Positions 46,919-55,511 of a stretch of 64,000 nucleotides of DNA are shown piece after piece. Position 1 is the stretch's first letter. Every line of letters starts with the position of its first letter. Under the pieces are notes generated by a model. The model did no database searches. It was not told the origin of the DNA and was given only the letters and a program-made list of their open reading frames with translations. A program made the translations under genes and the position numbers. The DNA is from Candidatus Pelagibacter sp. IMCC9063 (lineage in GTDB: Bacteria > Pseudomonadota > Alphaproteobacteria > Pelagibacterales > Pelagibacteraceae): assembly GCF_000195085.1 (NCBI RefSeq), contig NC_015380.1:1102001-1166000 (forward strand). Direction: 5' to 3'.

Positions 46919-48094
46919 TTATTTAGCTAAAAAATCTAATGCAGCCATGATTCCACCTGCTTTATATGGAATTCCAGCTTTCTTTAAACCCATCTCTACA
47001 CCAGAAAGAGTTCCTGCTAACATTAGGTCGTTAAAGTCACCTAAGTGACCAATTCTGAAAACTTTTCCTTTAACTTTATTTAATCCCATTCCAAGAGACA
47101 TATCAAATTCTTCTAGAACAATTTTTCTAAAGTTATCTGCATCATGTCCATCTGGTAAAAGTACAGCTGTTAACGAGTTAGAATATTCATCTTCATTCTT
47201 ACATAAGATTTCTAAACCCCATGCCCTCACAGCAATTCTTGTAGCTTCAGCGTGTCTTGTATGTCTTGCAAAAACATTCTCCAAACCCTCTTCAAGTAAC
47301 ATGTTAATTGCTTCATCTAATCCGTAAACCAAATTAGTTGCAGGAGTAAAAGGAAAGAATCCGTTTTTATTATTTTCTATCATCGGTAACCAATCCCAAT
47401 AATGTTTTGGCATGGTTGCTTGCTTATGCGCCTCAAGAGCTTTTGGACTTAATGCATTAAAAGAAAGTCCGGGTGGTAATAACAGCCCTTTTTGAGATCC
47501 ACCTACTGTTACATCCACTTTCCATTCATCGTGCTTATAATCAATAGAGGCAAGGGAAGAAATAGTATCCACCATATATAAAGCTGGATGATTAACACTA
47601 TCAATAGCTTTTCTAATTTCACCAATTTTACTTGCTACACCAGTTGATGTTTCATTGTGCACTACAAATACTGCTTTAATTTTATGATCTTTATCGTCCC
47701 CTAATTTTTGAGCAACAACTTTTGGATCAACACCTGTTCTCCAGTCACCTGGAACAAAATCTACATCTAATTTAAATTTTTCTGCAATTTCCCACCATAA
47801 AGATGAAAATTGCCCTGTTTCAAACATTAACACTCTATCGCCAGGATTTAGCGTGTTTACAATCGCTGCTTCCCAAGCGCCTGTTCCAGATCCTGGATAC
47901 ATAATTACCGGGTTTTTTGTTTTGAAAACTTGCTTAACTCTATCTAAAACTCTTTTTGCTATTTCTGAGAATTCAGGTCCTCTATGATCGATGATAGCTC
48001 TATCCATCGCTCGTAAAACACGATCTGGTAAATTGGTTGGTCCTGGAATTTGTAAAAAATGTCTGCCCGCTTTGAAAGAATTTGATTTTGCCAT
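46919..48094 (-). CDS. Glyoxylate-type aminotransferase (serine/alanine/aspartate--glyoxylate, class V)
   Basis: A 391-residue PLP enzyme of the SgaA/AGXT/BhcA group: HFLQIPGPTNLPDRVLRAMDR near the start, GSGTGAWEAAIVNTLNPGDRVL near 66, and the PLP lysine in GGSQKGLLLPPGL near 200. These enzymes transfer an amino group from serine, alanine or aspartate to glyoxylate to give glycine. A glycolate or 2-hydroxyacid dehydrogenase on the divergent side would provide glyoxylate or a keto acid. BhcBCD, needed for a beta-hydroxyaspartate cycle, are not in the window, so the donor is open. Confidence 0.88.
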   Translation of the reverse strand: MAKSNSFKAGRHFLQIPGPTNLPDRVLRAMDRAIIDHRGPEFSEIAKRVLDRVKQVFKTKNPVIMYPGSGTGAWEAAIVNTLNPGDRVLMFETGQFSSLWWEIAEKFKLDVDFVPGDWRTGVDPKVVAQKLGDDKDHKIKAVFVVHNETSTGVASKIGEIRKAIDSVNHPALYMVDTISSLASIDYKHDEWKVDVTVGGSQKGLLLPPGLSFNALSPKALEAHKQATMPKHYWDWLPMIENNKNGFFPFTPATNLVYGLDEAINMLLEEGLENVFARHTRHAEATRIAVRAWGLEILCKNEDEYSNSLTAVLLPDGHDADNFRKIVLEEFDMSLGMGLNKVKGKVFRIGHLGDFNDLMLAGTLSGVEMGLKKAGIPYKAGGIMAALDFLAK

Positions 48095-48152
48095 ACGCGT
48101 ATATATGATGTTTTGAATAATTAATCAAATCGAAATATAATAAATAAAAATT

Positions 48153-49301
48153 ATGGATTTAATTGATCATATTGAAATCTACAAGCTGCAAGGCCCTGAG
48201 CAAAAGAAACCTTTTTGGGTCAGTCACTTCATTGTTCCTAATGCTAATGAACTTTTAATTAAAATAAAAACAAAAGATGGAGTTGAAGGATTCGGTATGG
48301 CTACTAGCTACACAGATATTACTCCTATTATAAGACCATTTACTAATGGTCTTGCGGATCAAATCATGGGCATGAATCCATATCAGCCTGAAGAAATTTA
48401 TAATAAACTTTTTAATTTAACTGACACAAGAATTTCTAATGAAAAAAAGTGGAGTAGAGAAGCTTTAATTAGAATCTCTTCTGCAGTGGATATTGCGTGT
48501 TGGGATATTATTGGAAAAAAAGCAGGTCTTCCCCTGTATCAAATTTTTGGTGGCTTTAGAGATAAAGTACCTTGTTATGTTACTTGTGCCTACTACCAAG
48601 ATGGAAAAGACAATGTCCGATTAAAAGATGAGATTCAAAAATTAGTTGCAGAGGGTCATCAAGGATTTAAGGGTAAGGTAGGAGGATTGTCTTTGGAGGA
48701 GGATATAAAGAGAATGCAAATTATTAGAGATGTGATTGGCCCAGATAAAGATCTTATGATTGATGTCAATCGTGCATGGGATTTAAAAACAGCTATTCAA
48801 GCTTGCAAACTGTTAGAGCCGTTAAAGCCTACTTGGTTAGAGGAGCCTGTAAGATGGGCAGATGATAGAAGGCAAACTACTTTACTAGCTAAACAAACAT
48901 CCATACCTATCTCAGGAGGAGAAAGTGAAATCACTAGCTTTGGTTGCCGTTCTTTTATTGAAGAAGGTGCTATCCAAATTTTACAATTTGATGTGACAAT
49001 GTTTGGTGGTTTTACCCATGGAAAAAAATTAACAGCGCTTTGTGAATTAAACCATATAGATGTAGCTCCTCATCATGACTGTTATATTCATGCACAATTA
49101 GTTGCCTCCTCTCCTGCTGGAAGAATTGTCGAATCTTTTCCAGATCCTGAAAGAGACCCTTTGCAGGCAGAACTGTTTTCTAACCCACCTGAAATTAAAA
49201 ATGGATGGCTAACATTGAATAAAGAGCCTGGATTAGGATTAACCTTATCTTCAAGTGCGATGAAAAAGTTCGGGACTTTAATTTATCAAAGCAAAAAATA
49301 A
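48153..49301 (+). CDS. Enolase-superfamily acid dehydratase/racemase (MR/MLE family)
   Basis: A 382-residue enolase-superfamily protein. Visible catalytic elements are the KxK motif in GFKGKVGG near residue 165, metal ligands Asp in DVNRAWDL near 200, Glu in EEPVRW near 230 and Glu in SGGESEI near 257, and the His-Asp dyad region APHHDCYIHAQL near 300. The arrangement fits the mandelate racemase subgroup of sugar-acid dehydratases. The actual sugar acid is unknown. It is divergent from the aminotransferase (58-base gap) and 24 bases upstream of the hydroxyacid dehydrogenase. Confidence 0.87.
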   Translation: MDLIDHIEIYKLQGPEQKKPFWVSHFIVPNANELLIKIKTKDGVEGFGMATSYTDITPIIRPFTNGLADQIMGMNPYQPEEIYNKLFNLTDTRISNEKKWSREALIRISSAVDIACWDIIGKKAGLPLYQIFGGFRDKVPCYVTCAYYQDGKDNVRLKDEIQKLVAEGHQGFKGKVGGLSLEEDIKRMQIIRDVIGPDKDLMIDVNRAWDLKTAIQACKLLEPLKPTWLEEPVRWADDRRQTTLLAKQTSIPISGGESEITSFGCRSFIEEGAIQILQFDVTMFGGFTHGKKLTALCELNHIDVAPHHDCYIHAQLVASSPAGRIVESFPDPERDPLQAELFSNPPEIKNGWLTLNKEPGLGLTLSSSAMKKFGTLIYQSKK

Positions 49302-49325
49302 TGCTACTAGTCTAAGATATTAACT

Positions 49326-52220
49326 ATGAATCAAAATCAAATAGCAAAAATCGCAAAAGAAATTCAAGGTCAGGTCAAAGGCAAAGTGTTGTTTGATGAC
49401 TTTTCTAGAGGACGGTACAGCACCGATGCTTCTCTTTATCAAATCAAGCCCTTGGGTGCTGTTTTACCCAAAGACAAGAATGATGTTCTTAGAATCATGG
49501 AGTATTCCCAAAAACAAGGGATATCTTTGCTTGCAAGAGGTGGTGGAAGCTCTCAGTCAGGTCAAACGGTAGGTGAATCCATTGTCTTAGATTACTCGAG
49601 ACATCAAAATAAAATTTTAGATTTTAACAAGGAAGAAAAAACTGTTTGGGTTGAACCTGGGATAGTTCTTGATCAGCTTAATGCATATTTAAAACCTTAT
49701 GGTCTTTGGTATCCCATCGATGTCTCAACTAGCAGCAGAGCTACTATTGGAGGAATGACTGCAAATAACAGTTGTGGGTCGAGGTCTCTTCATTACGGTA
49801 ACATGGTGAATAATGTTTTGGCTGTTGAAGCAATCTTGGACGACGGAACTGTACACACTTTTGATGACATTGATAAAAATTATTTAGAAGTGACTAATGA
49901 AAGAAATAGAAAATACGAAATTATTAAAAAATTCTTAGATGTTAAGAATAATACAAAAGAAGAAATAGATTTGCACTTTCCCATAACTCAGAGAAGAGTT
50001 GGTGGATATAATATTGACCTTATCAATCCTAATGGTTTTAACACATCCAATATACTAGTTGGATCTGAAGGAACCTTATCTTTATTTAATAAAATCAAAT
50101 TAAAATTATGGGAGATCCCTACCAGAAAAGTATTGGGAGTTTGTTACTTTGCTAATTTCAGAGAAGCGATGAACTTAGCTCAAGAAATCGTTAAATTAAA
50201 ACCTACCACTGTAGAGCTATTGGATCACAACTTAATTAGCCTAGCCAAAGACATCCCTCTTTATGCAGGAGAAATTAAAAAATACATTAAAGGAAATCCT
50301 GAGGCCGTTTTAATGGTTGAGTTTATTGATGATGATTTAGATGTTGCAAGAAAAAAATTAAAAGATTTAGAGTCGTTAATAAAATTAGATAATCAAAACA
50401 ATGATTTTACCGCTTATGAAAATCTAAATGATCAAAAGGCAGTATTTGAAATAAGAAAAGCTGGATTAAACATTTTAATGTCCATGAAAGGTGACAAAAA
50501 AGGAGTAGCCTTCATTGAAGATTGTGCTGTCACATTAGAAAATTTAGCAGACTATACGGAACGATTGAGAGATGTGTTTAGAAAATATAATACCGAAGGA
50601 TTATTTTATGCCCATGCTTCGGTCGGAACCCTTCATGTAAGACCTATCCTCAATGCAAAATCTGAACAAGATATCAAAAATATGAAAGCTATTGCTCAAG
50701 AAGCTTTTGCCATGGTGAAAGAATATAAAGGGTCTCACTCAGGTGAGCATGGAGATGGGATTGTAAGATCTGAGTTTCATGAGATGATGTTTGGTAAGAA
50801 AATTGTTGGTGCTTTTGAGGAAATTAAAGACACCTTTGATCCAAAAGGGCTTTTAAATCCAGGAAAAATTGTACGAGCATTCAAATCAGATGACCGAACA
50901 TTAATGCGCTACAAACCTGGCTACAAAGCAGAAAATATTTCTACTCATTATGATTGGTCTGCTTGGGGTCAGCTTTCAGATGCAGTGGAGATGTGTAATA
51001 ATAATGGAGCTTGTAGAAAGCTAGATTCAGGAGTGATGTGCCCTTCTTACCGTGTAACGATGGAAGAAAAAGATTTGGTTAGAGGAAGAGCTAACACTTT
51101 ACGATTAGCTCTATCCAATCAATTACCAAAAGGATCTTTTGCATCAAAAGAAATGTTTGAAACTATGGAACTTTGTGTAAGTTGCAAAGCTTGTCAGCGA
51201 GAATGTCCGATGAGTGTAGATATGGCAAAGATGAAAAGTGAATTTTTATCTCATTACTATAAAAAATTTACCATGGGTATCAAAGACAGAATTATATCTG
51301 ATATGCCAAGACTTATCTGGTTAATTAAAATAACCGCTCCTATTTTTAACAAAGTAAAAAACATTCCTATCTTAGATAAAGTTATTGAGGCATTTGGTTT
51401 TTCTACCAAAAGAGAAATGCCAGAAGTGCAAAGCATTACCCCCTTAAAAGAAATTTACAAAACTCAGCCAACATTTGAGAAGAAGGTCATTTTACTTGCG
51501 GACACATTTAATATTAATTTTGAAGTTAAGAATATTATGTACGCTATCAAAGTATTAAACAAATTTGGCTTTCAAGCAATTATTCCAAGTTTTGATGATA
51601 ATAATTTATCCAGACCTCTTTGTTGTGGAAGAACATACATCTCATATGGTCAGATGGATAAAGCAAAATTTGAAATGAATAGAGTTACTAATTATCTATA
51701 TAATAATGGGTATGCAGAAATGCCTGTGGTTGGAATTGAGCCATCATGTCTTCTTACTTTTAATGATGAATTTACGGCCCTTAAAGGAATTGAAAATAGA
51801 GATAAGTTAAAGAATAAATTTTATTTGATTGAAGAATTTATTTTAGAACAAATTAAAGAAGGAAATAAAGTAAGCGCACATGCTTATAATAAGAATGTTT
51901 TAGTTCATGGTCATTGTCATCAGAAATCTCAAGATCGTTTTAAAGGTTTGTTAGAATTGTTAAAAACTCTAGAGATCAAGCATAAGCCCATTGATAGTAG
52001 CTGTTGTGGTATGGCAGGATCATTTGGATATAGCTCTAAAAATTATGAAATTTCTAAAAAAATGGCTAACCTATCTTTGATACCAGCTATTAATGACAGT
52101 CCTGATGATGTGGTGATTGCCAATGGAACTAGCTGTAGGCAACAAATATTTGATTTTTCCAAAAGAGATGCCAAGCACGTTTCGGAATTATTGTTTAATA
52201 TTTTTGAAAGAGTTAATTGA
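49326..52220 (+). CDS. FAD/Fe-S D-2-hydroxyacid dehydrogenase (YdiJ-like, GlcD-GlcF fusion)
   Basis: A 964-residue fusion of an FAD-linked GlcD-type oxidase (residues 1-530) and a GlcF-like iron-sulfur part. The FAD motif is in LLARGGGSSQSGQTVGESIVL near 65 with GGMTANNSCGSRSLHYGN near 145 and HSGEHGDGIVRSEF near 475. Two cysteine clusters are at CNNNGACRKLDSGVMCPSY near 560 and CVSCKACQRECPM near 620, and a CCG domain with SSCCGMAGSFGYS near 900. Relatives oxidise D-2-hydroxyglutarate, D-lactate or glycolate and pass electrons to the respiratory chain. The substrate here is not determined by sequence alone; the gene neighbourhood suggests a hydroxyacid tied to the TRAP import module. Confidence 0.92.
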   Translation: MNQNQIAKIAKEIQGQVKGKVLFDDFSRGRYSTDASLYQIKPLGAVLPKDKNDVLRIMEYSQKQGISLLARGGGSSQSGQTVGESIVLDYSRHQNKILDFNKEEKTVWVEPGIVLDQLNAYLKPYGLWYPIDVSTSSRATIGGMTANNSCGSRSLHYGNMVNNVLAVEAILDDGTVHTFDDIDKNYLEVTNERNRKYEIIKKFLDVKNNTKEEIDLHFPITQRRVGGYNIDLINPNGFNTSNILVGSEGTLSLFNKIKLKLWEIPTRKVLGVCYFANFREAMNLAQEIVKLKPTTVELLDHNLISLAKDIPLYAGEIKKYIKGNPEAVLMVEFIDDDLDVARKKLKDLESLIKLDNQNNDFTAYENLNDQKAVFEIRKAGLNILMSMKGDKKGVAFIEDCAVTLENLADYTERLRDVFRKYNTEGLFYAHASVGTLHVRPILNAKSEQDIKNMKAIAQEAFAMVKEYKGSHSGEHGDGIVRSEFHEMMFGKKIVGAFEEIKDTFDPKGLLNPGKIVRAFKSDDRTLMRYKPGYKAENISTHYDWSAWGQLSDAVEMCNNNGACRKLDSGVMCPSYRVTMEEKDLVRGRANTLRLALSNQLPKGSFASKEMFETMELCVSCKACQRECPMSVDMAKMKSEFLSHYYKKFTMGIKDRIISDMPRLIWLIKITAPIFNKVKNIPILDKVIEAFGFSTKREMPEVQSITPLKEIYKTQPTFEKKVILLADTFNINFEVKNIMYAIKVLNKFGFQAIIPSFDDNNLSRPLCCGRTYISYGQMDKAKFEMNRVTNYLYNNGYAEMPVVGIEPSCLLTFNDEFTALKGIENRDKLKNKFYLIEEFILEQIKEGNKVSAHAYNKNVLVHGHCHQKSQDRFKGLLELLKTLEIKHKPIDSSCCGMAGSFGYSSKNYEISKKMANLSLIPAINDSPDDVVIANGTSCRQQIFDFSKRDAKHVSELLFNIFERVN

Positions 52221-52245
52221 TATTTTTATTTATTAAAAACATTGA

Positions 52246-53153
52246 ATGCTTCCAATAGTTAATCATCCTGATTATGTAGCCCAAATTGGTGATGATCATC
52301 GCTTTCCCATAAAAAAGTTTGGTGCATTATTTGATCTTTTAAAAAAAGATAACATTTTAAATAAAAAAATTTGCATATTCCAGAGCCAGTTCAATATCTC
52401 GACCTAGCCAAAGCGCACCAGCCAGAATATATTCAAAAAATCGATAACCTCTCTTTGTCTAAAGAAGAAGAAAGAAAACTTGGTTTTCCAATGGTTCCGA
52501 GTGTCAAAAGAAGATCTTATATGGCAACTGGGGGGACTGTTTTGTCTGCAAAATTAGCTTTGAGTTACAAGTTAGCTTGCAATACTGCAGGAGGGTCTCA
52601 TCATGCATTTTCCGATTCAGGCAATGGTTACTGTGTCTTTAATGATGTAGCTGTTGCTGCCTACAATTTGCTAAACAAACATTCAGTAAAAAAAATTCTA
52701 ATCTATGATCTGGATGTACATCAAGGTGATGGTACTGCTAAAATTTTTGAAAACAATGATCAAGTCTATACTTTCAGTGCTCATTCCAAAAAAAACTATC
52801 CCCTTGTAAAGCAACAAAGCAACCAAGATTTAGAACTGGCAGATGACATCACTGATGAGGAGTATTTAAATACTGTATCAAAAAGTTTAGAGCTTGTTAA
52901 TAAAATGAATTTTGATTTTGTGTTTTATGTAGCAGGCGTGGATATCCATAAAGATGATAAGCTTGGTAAATTAAATATTACGACAGAAGGAATTGAAAAA
53001 AGAGAAAAAATGGTAATTAACAATTTTTATAAAAACAAAATTCCTTTGTGTGGAGTTTTGGGAGGAGGATACAATAAAGATTTTAATCATCTAGTGTATT
53101 TGCATTCAATTCTTCATCGAACTTGCCATGAAATATTAAGCAATGAACATTAG
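52246..53153 (+). CDS. Histone-deacetylase-like (AcuC/HDAC) amidohydrolase, with apparent frameshift
   Basis: The first frame begins LPIVNHPDYVAQIGDDHRFPIKKFGAL; the second continues HIPEPVQYLDLAKAHQPEYI and carries the HDAC core: GSHHAFSDSGNGYCVFND near residue 120, the Zn-binding Asp/His in IYDLDVHQGDGTA near 158 and Asp in GVDIHKDD near 222. Bacterial members act on acetylated amines or polyamine-like small molecules. The join is at a run of seven A (52363-52369); an eighth A restores a frame of about 302 residues through LNKKNLHIPEP. It lies 25 bases after the FAD dehydrogenase stop and overlaps the photolyase-like start. Confidence 0.87.
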
Positions 53154-54291
53154 AGATGAGGCATTAAGCCGGTTAGAAAATTTTTCTAATAACAACTTAG
53201 GAAAATATGCTGCAGAAAGAAATTTTGATCCTGGCCCAGTAAACAGAAACAATACAAGCTTATTATCACAATATATAAGTCACCGGATTATAGATGAGCA
53301 GGAAACTATTCGGTCTGCTTACAGTAAACTTCCCTTTAAAAAAATTGAAAAATTTGTTCAGGAAGTTTTTTGGAGAACTTACTGGAAAGGCTGGCTAGAA
53401 ATGAGACCACAGGTCTGGGATGATTATAACCACGACCTAAAGAATTTACATAATGAATTGACCAGCTCTAATTATAAAGAGGCCATAGAAGGAAATACTA
53501 AAATATCATGCCTTAACGATTGGGTTTTAGAATTAAAGGAATTTGGCTACTTACATAATCACGCACGTATGTGGTTTGCTAGTATTTGGATTTTTACACT
53601 AGGATTGCCCTGGCAGCTTGGCGCGAATTTTTTTCTTAAACATTTACTAGATGGAGATCCAGCATCAAACACACTAGGCTGGAGATGGGTTGCGGGGCTT
53701 CATACTAAGGGTAAGCATTATCTAGCTGCAGAATGGAATATTAATAAATTCTCCTCTAAAACGTATGAGCATTTAAATTTAAATGAACAAGCGCAAGCTA
53801 AGCATGAGGATAGAAGTTACGACATTCAGCCCATCTTATTTGATGAGATCAATAGTGAAGATTCTTTATTTGTTTTTCACAATCTAGACTGCTCTCTTCA
53901 TCTTGCGGAAAAAGAAATAAATTTTAATCACTACGCGGTTATAGACTTCACTTCCATTTTAAAAAAAGAAAGGTATTCACAAAAAGTGTTGGATTTTAAG
54001 ATTAGATCTAATCAGTATCTAACAACAGTTCTTAAAGAACGGTTTAACTCCCAAACGGTCATCCAAAACAAAGATGATTTTCAAACTATAACAAAAGAAA
54101 AAAGCATTAAAAATATCATATTTCCTTATCTTGCTGTTGGATATGAAAATGATTTTATAAAAGAGATTAAGAAAGAGTTTAATATTTATTATCTAGCAAG
54201 AGACTATGACAAACATTGCTGGCAATATTCGACCAAAGGTTTTTTTAAGTTTAAGGAACAGATACCTAAAATTTTAACAAAAATTTTATAA
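53143..54291 (+). CDS. Cryptochrome/photolyase-like FAD-binding protein of unusual domain order
   Basis: The 382-residue protein begins directly with a photolyase FAD domain instead of the usual alpha/beta antenna domain: SLLSQYISHRIIDEQETIR near 40, KFVQEVFWRTYWKGWLEMRP near 70, NHARMWFASIWIFTLGLPWQLGANFF near 140, LLDGDPASNTLGWRWVAGLHTKGKHY near 165. Residues from about 228 on form an alpha/beta part (DSLFVFHNLDCSLH, IIFPYLAVGY, FNIYYLARDYDKHCW, ATKGFFKFK-like end STKGFFKFKEQIP) that looks like the usual N-terminal domain moved to the C terminus. Domain placement is inference. The gene overlaps the HDAC gene by 11 bases. Confidence 0.82.
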   Translation: MNIRDEALSRLENFSNNNLGKYAAERNFDPGPVNRNNTSLLSQYISHRIIDEQETIRSAYSKLPFKKIEKFVQEVFWRTYWKGWLEMRPQVWDDYNHDLKNLHNELTSSNYKEAIEGNTKISCLNDWVLELKEFGYLHNHARMWFASIWIFTLGLPWQLGANFFLKHLLDGDPASNTLGWRWVAGLHTKGKHYLAAEWNINKFSSKTYEHLNLNEQAQAKHEDRSYDIQPILFDEINSEDSLFVFHNLDCSLHLAEKEINFNHYAVIDFTSILKKERYSQKVLDFKIRSNQYLTTVLKERFNSQTVIQNKDDFQTITKEKSIKNIIFPYLAVGYENDFIKEIKKEFNIYYLARDYDKHCWQYSTKGFFKFKEQIPKILTKIL

Positions 54292-54339
54292 GAAAAAATA
54301 CTCAAATTACTAAAAGATAGCTCAACAATAAATGCCTCT

Positions 54340-54879
54340 TCATGCTCTTCGCATACCCCAAATTTGAAAAGGTTTGAGTGAGTTAGTACAAAGTTCAAGC
54401 GATATATTTCTCATTAGGTGAACTGGCGTTCCACCCCCACCTTGCTTGGATTGTCCTTGATTAACAGTAAGACATAATTTTTTATTACTGATCGGATGAA
54501 TCTTGCCTTTATTGCTCCATTCAAATTTCTGAAGTTTACTATAATCACACTTTCCAAGTTGCAGATTAGATGACGGAATAACGGATGAAGCTGTCATGCA
54601 AACATTAAATGAAGGCATGAAGAATTGATTTTTAGTCAATTTAGTAGAATCAAAGCCTTGGTCTACAGATATTTCTCCTTGGTAAGAATAACAAGTGTGA
54701 GCCTGAAGTGCTTTGTTAATTTTTGCTTTTAATTTATGGCCCCTTATATCGATACAATAACCTCTAGGCTCATCCAATTGATTTACTAAATAAATTTCAA
54801 CACTATCATTAGTAATTTTACTCAACGTAATATTTGGTAGAAATAAGAATAGATAAATTAAAAAAATTAGTTGTTTCAT
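54340..54879 (-). CDS. Secreted ricin-type beta-trefoil domain protein
   Basis: A 179-residue protein with a signal peptide (KQLIFLIYLFLFLPNITLS) and cysteine-rich repeats spaced like a ricin-B beta-trefoil: GYCIDIRGHKLKAKINKALQAHTCYSY, FNVCMTASSV, LGKCDYSKLQKFEWSNKGKI, KKLCLTVNQGQS, and PFQIWGMR. The KFEW and PFQIW ends are QxW-type elements and CL/CID turns the typical sugar-site starts. It may bind glycans in the periplasm or outside. I placed the start at ATG 54879, which begins the signal peptide; a longer frame to 54978 would lie in the SOUL gene. It is 10 bases downstream of the SOUL gene on the same strand. Confidence 0.7.
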   Translation of the reverse strand: MKQLIFLIYLFLFLPNITLSKITNDSVEIYLVNQLDEPRGYCIDIRGHKLKAKINKALQAHTCYSYQGEISVDQGFDSTKLTKNQFFMPSFNVCMTASSVIPSSNLQLGKCDYSKLQKFEWSNKGKIHPISNKKLCLTVNQGQSKQGGGGTPVHLMRNISLELCTNSLKPFQIWGMRRA

Positions 54880-54889
54880 ATCGCTGTAC

Positions 54890-55459
54890 TTATTTTTTCC
54901 AATCAATTCTAAACATAACCTCATTGCGACGAAAAGGTGGAGGTGTAAAAGGAGCATTGTAAGTTGCTTTAATAGCAAATCCTTTCACTGAAACTTTATC
55001 TTCGATAAGTTTTTGACGAAGAATGTCGCTATGTTTTGTAAAATTTTTTTTAGAAGCCCATCCAGAGTATTCAATTACTGCAAAGTAGCCCTCCTTAATC
55101 GTTTCGATTGTTACCTCTGAATTGGTCGGGTTAGGAACTGTTTTTTTACTAAATTTGGAAGGAAGATAAAATTGCATAACACTGGTATTATTTTTATTCA
55201 TTTGAGTAACTGGAATGGTCATTTTTATCTTTTCAGAAGTGTTATTGGCTCCATTAATATATTTAAAAAGTTTTCTAAAAGCTCCGCTCTCTTCTTCCAT
55301 AACAGCCTGAACTATTAACCTATCCTGATACAACCTTATTTCGTAACCATTTTGTTTTTTAACAACGTTATATTTCGCCTCTTCATTTGCCATGCTTACA
55401 GAGTATGAAAAAAATACTGAAAAAAAAAGAGCAAAAAAAAATATTAGATTATTTTTCAT
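54890..55459 (-). CDS. SOUL family heme-binding protein
   Basis: A 189-residue protein with a signal peptide (KNNLIFFFALFFSVFFSYSVSMA) then a SOUL/HBP fold: YNVVKKQNGYEIRLYQDRLIVQAV near residue 28, FRKLFKYINGANNTSEKIKMTIPVTQ near 60, MQFYLPSKF near 95 and YNAPFTPPPFRRNEVMFRI at the end. The IKMTIPV motif is the family hallmark. Relatives bind heme or tetrapyrroles. Its neighbours are a photolyase-like gene and a SulP gene, and photolyase-SOUL pairings are seen in other bacteria, as I recall. Confidence 0.9.
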   Translation of the reverse strand: MKNNLIFFFALFFSVFFSYSVSMANEEAKYNVVKKQNGYEIRLYQDRLIVQAVMEEESGAFRKLFKYINGANNTSEKIKMTIPVTQMNKNNTSVMQFYLPSKFSKKTVPNPTNSEVTIETIKEGYFAVIEYSGWASKKNFTKHSDILRQKLIEDKVSVKGFAIKATYNAPFTPPPFRRNEVMFRIDWKK

Positions 55460-55511
55460 AAATAGATTAGCAATTTATATAAAATTTCTAATATAGAACA
55501 ATAAATAGAGT

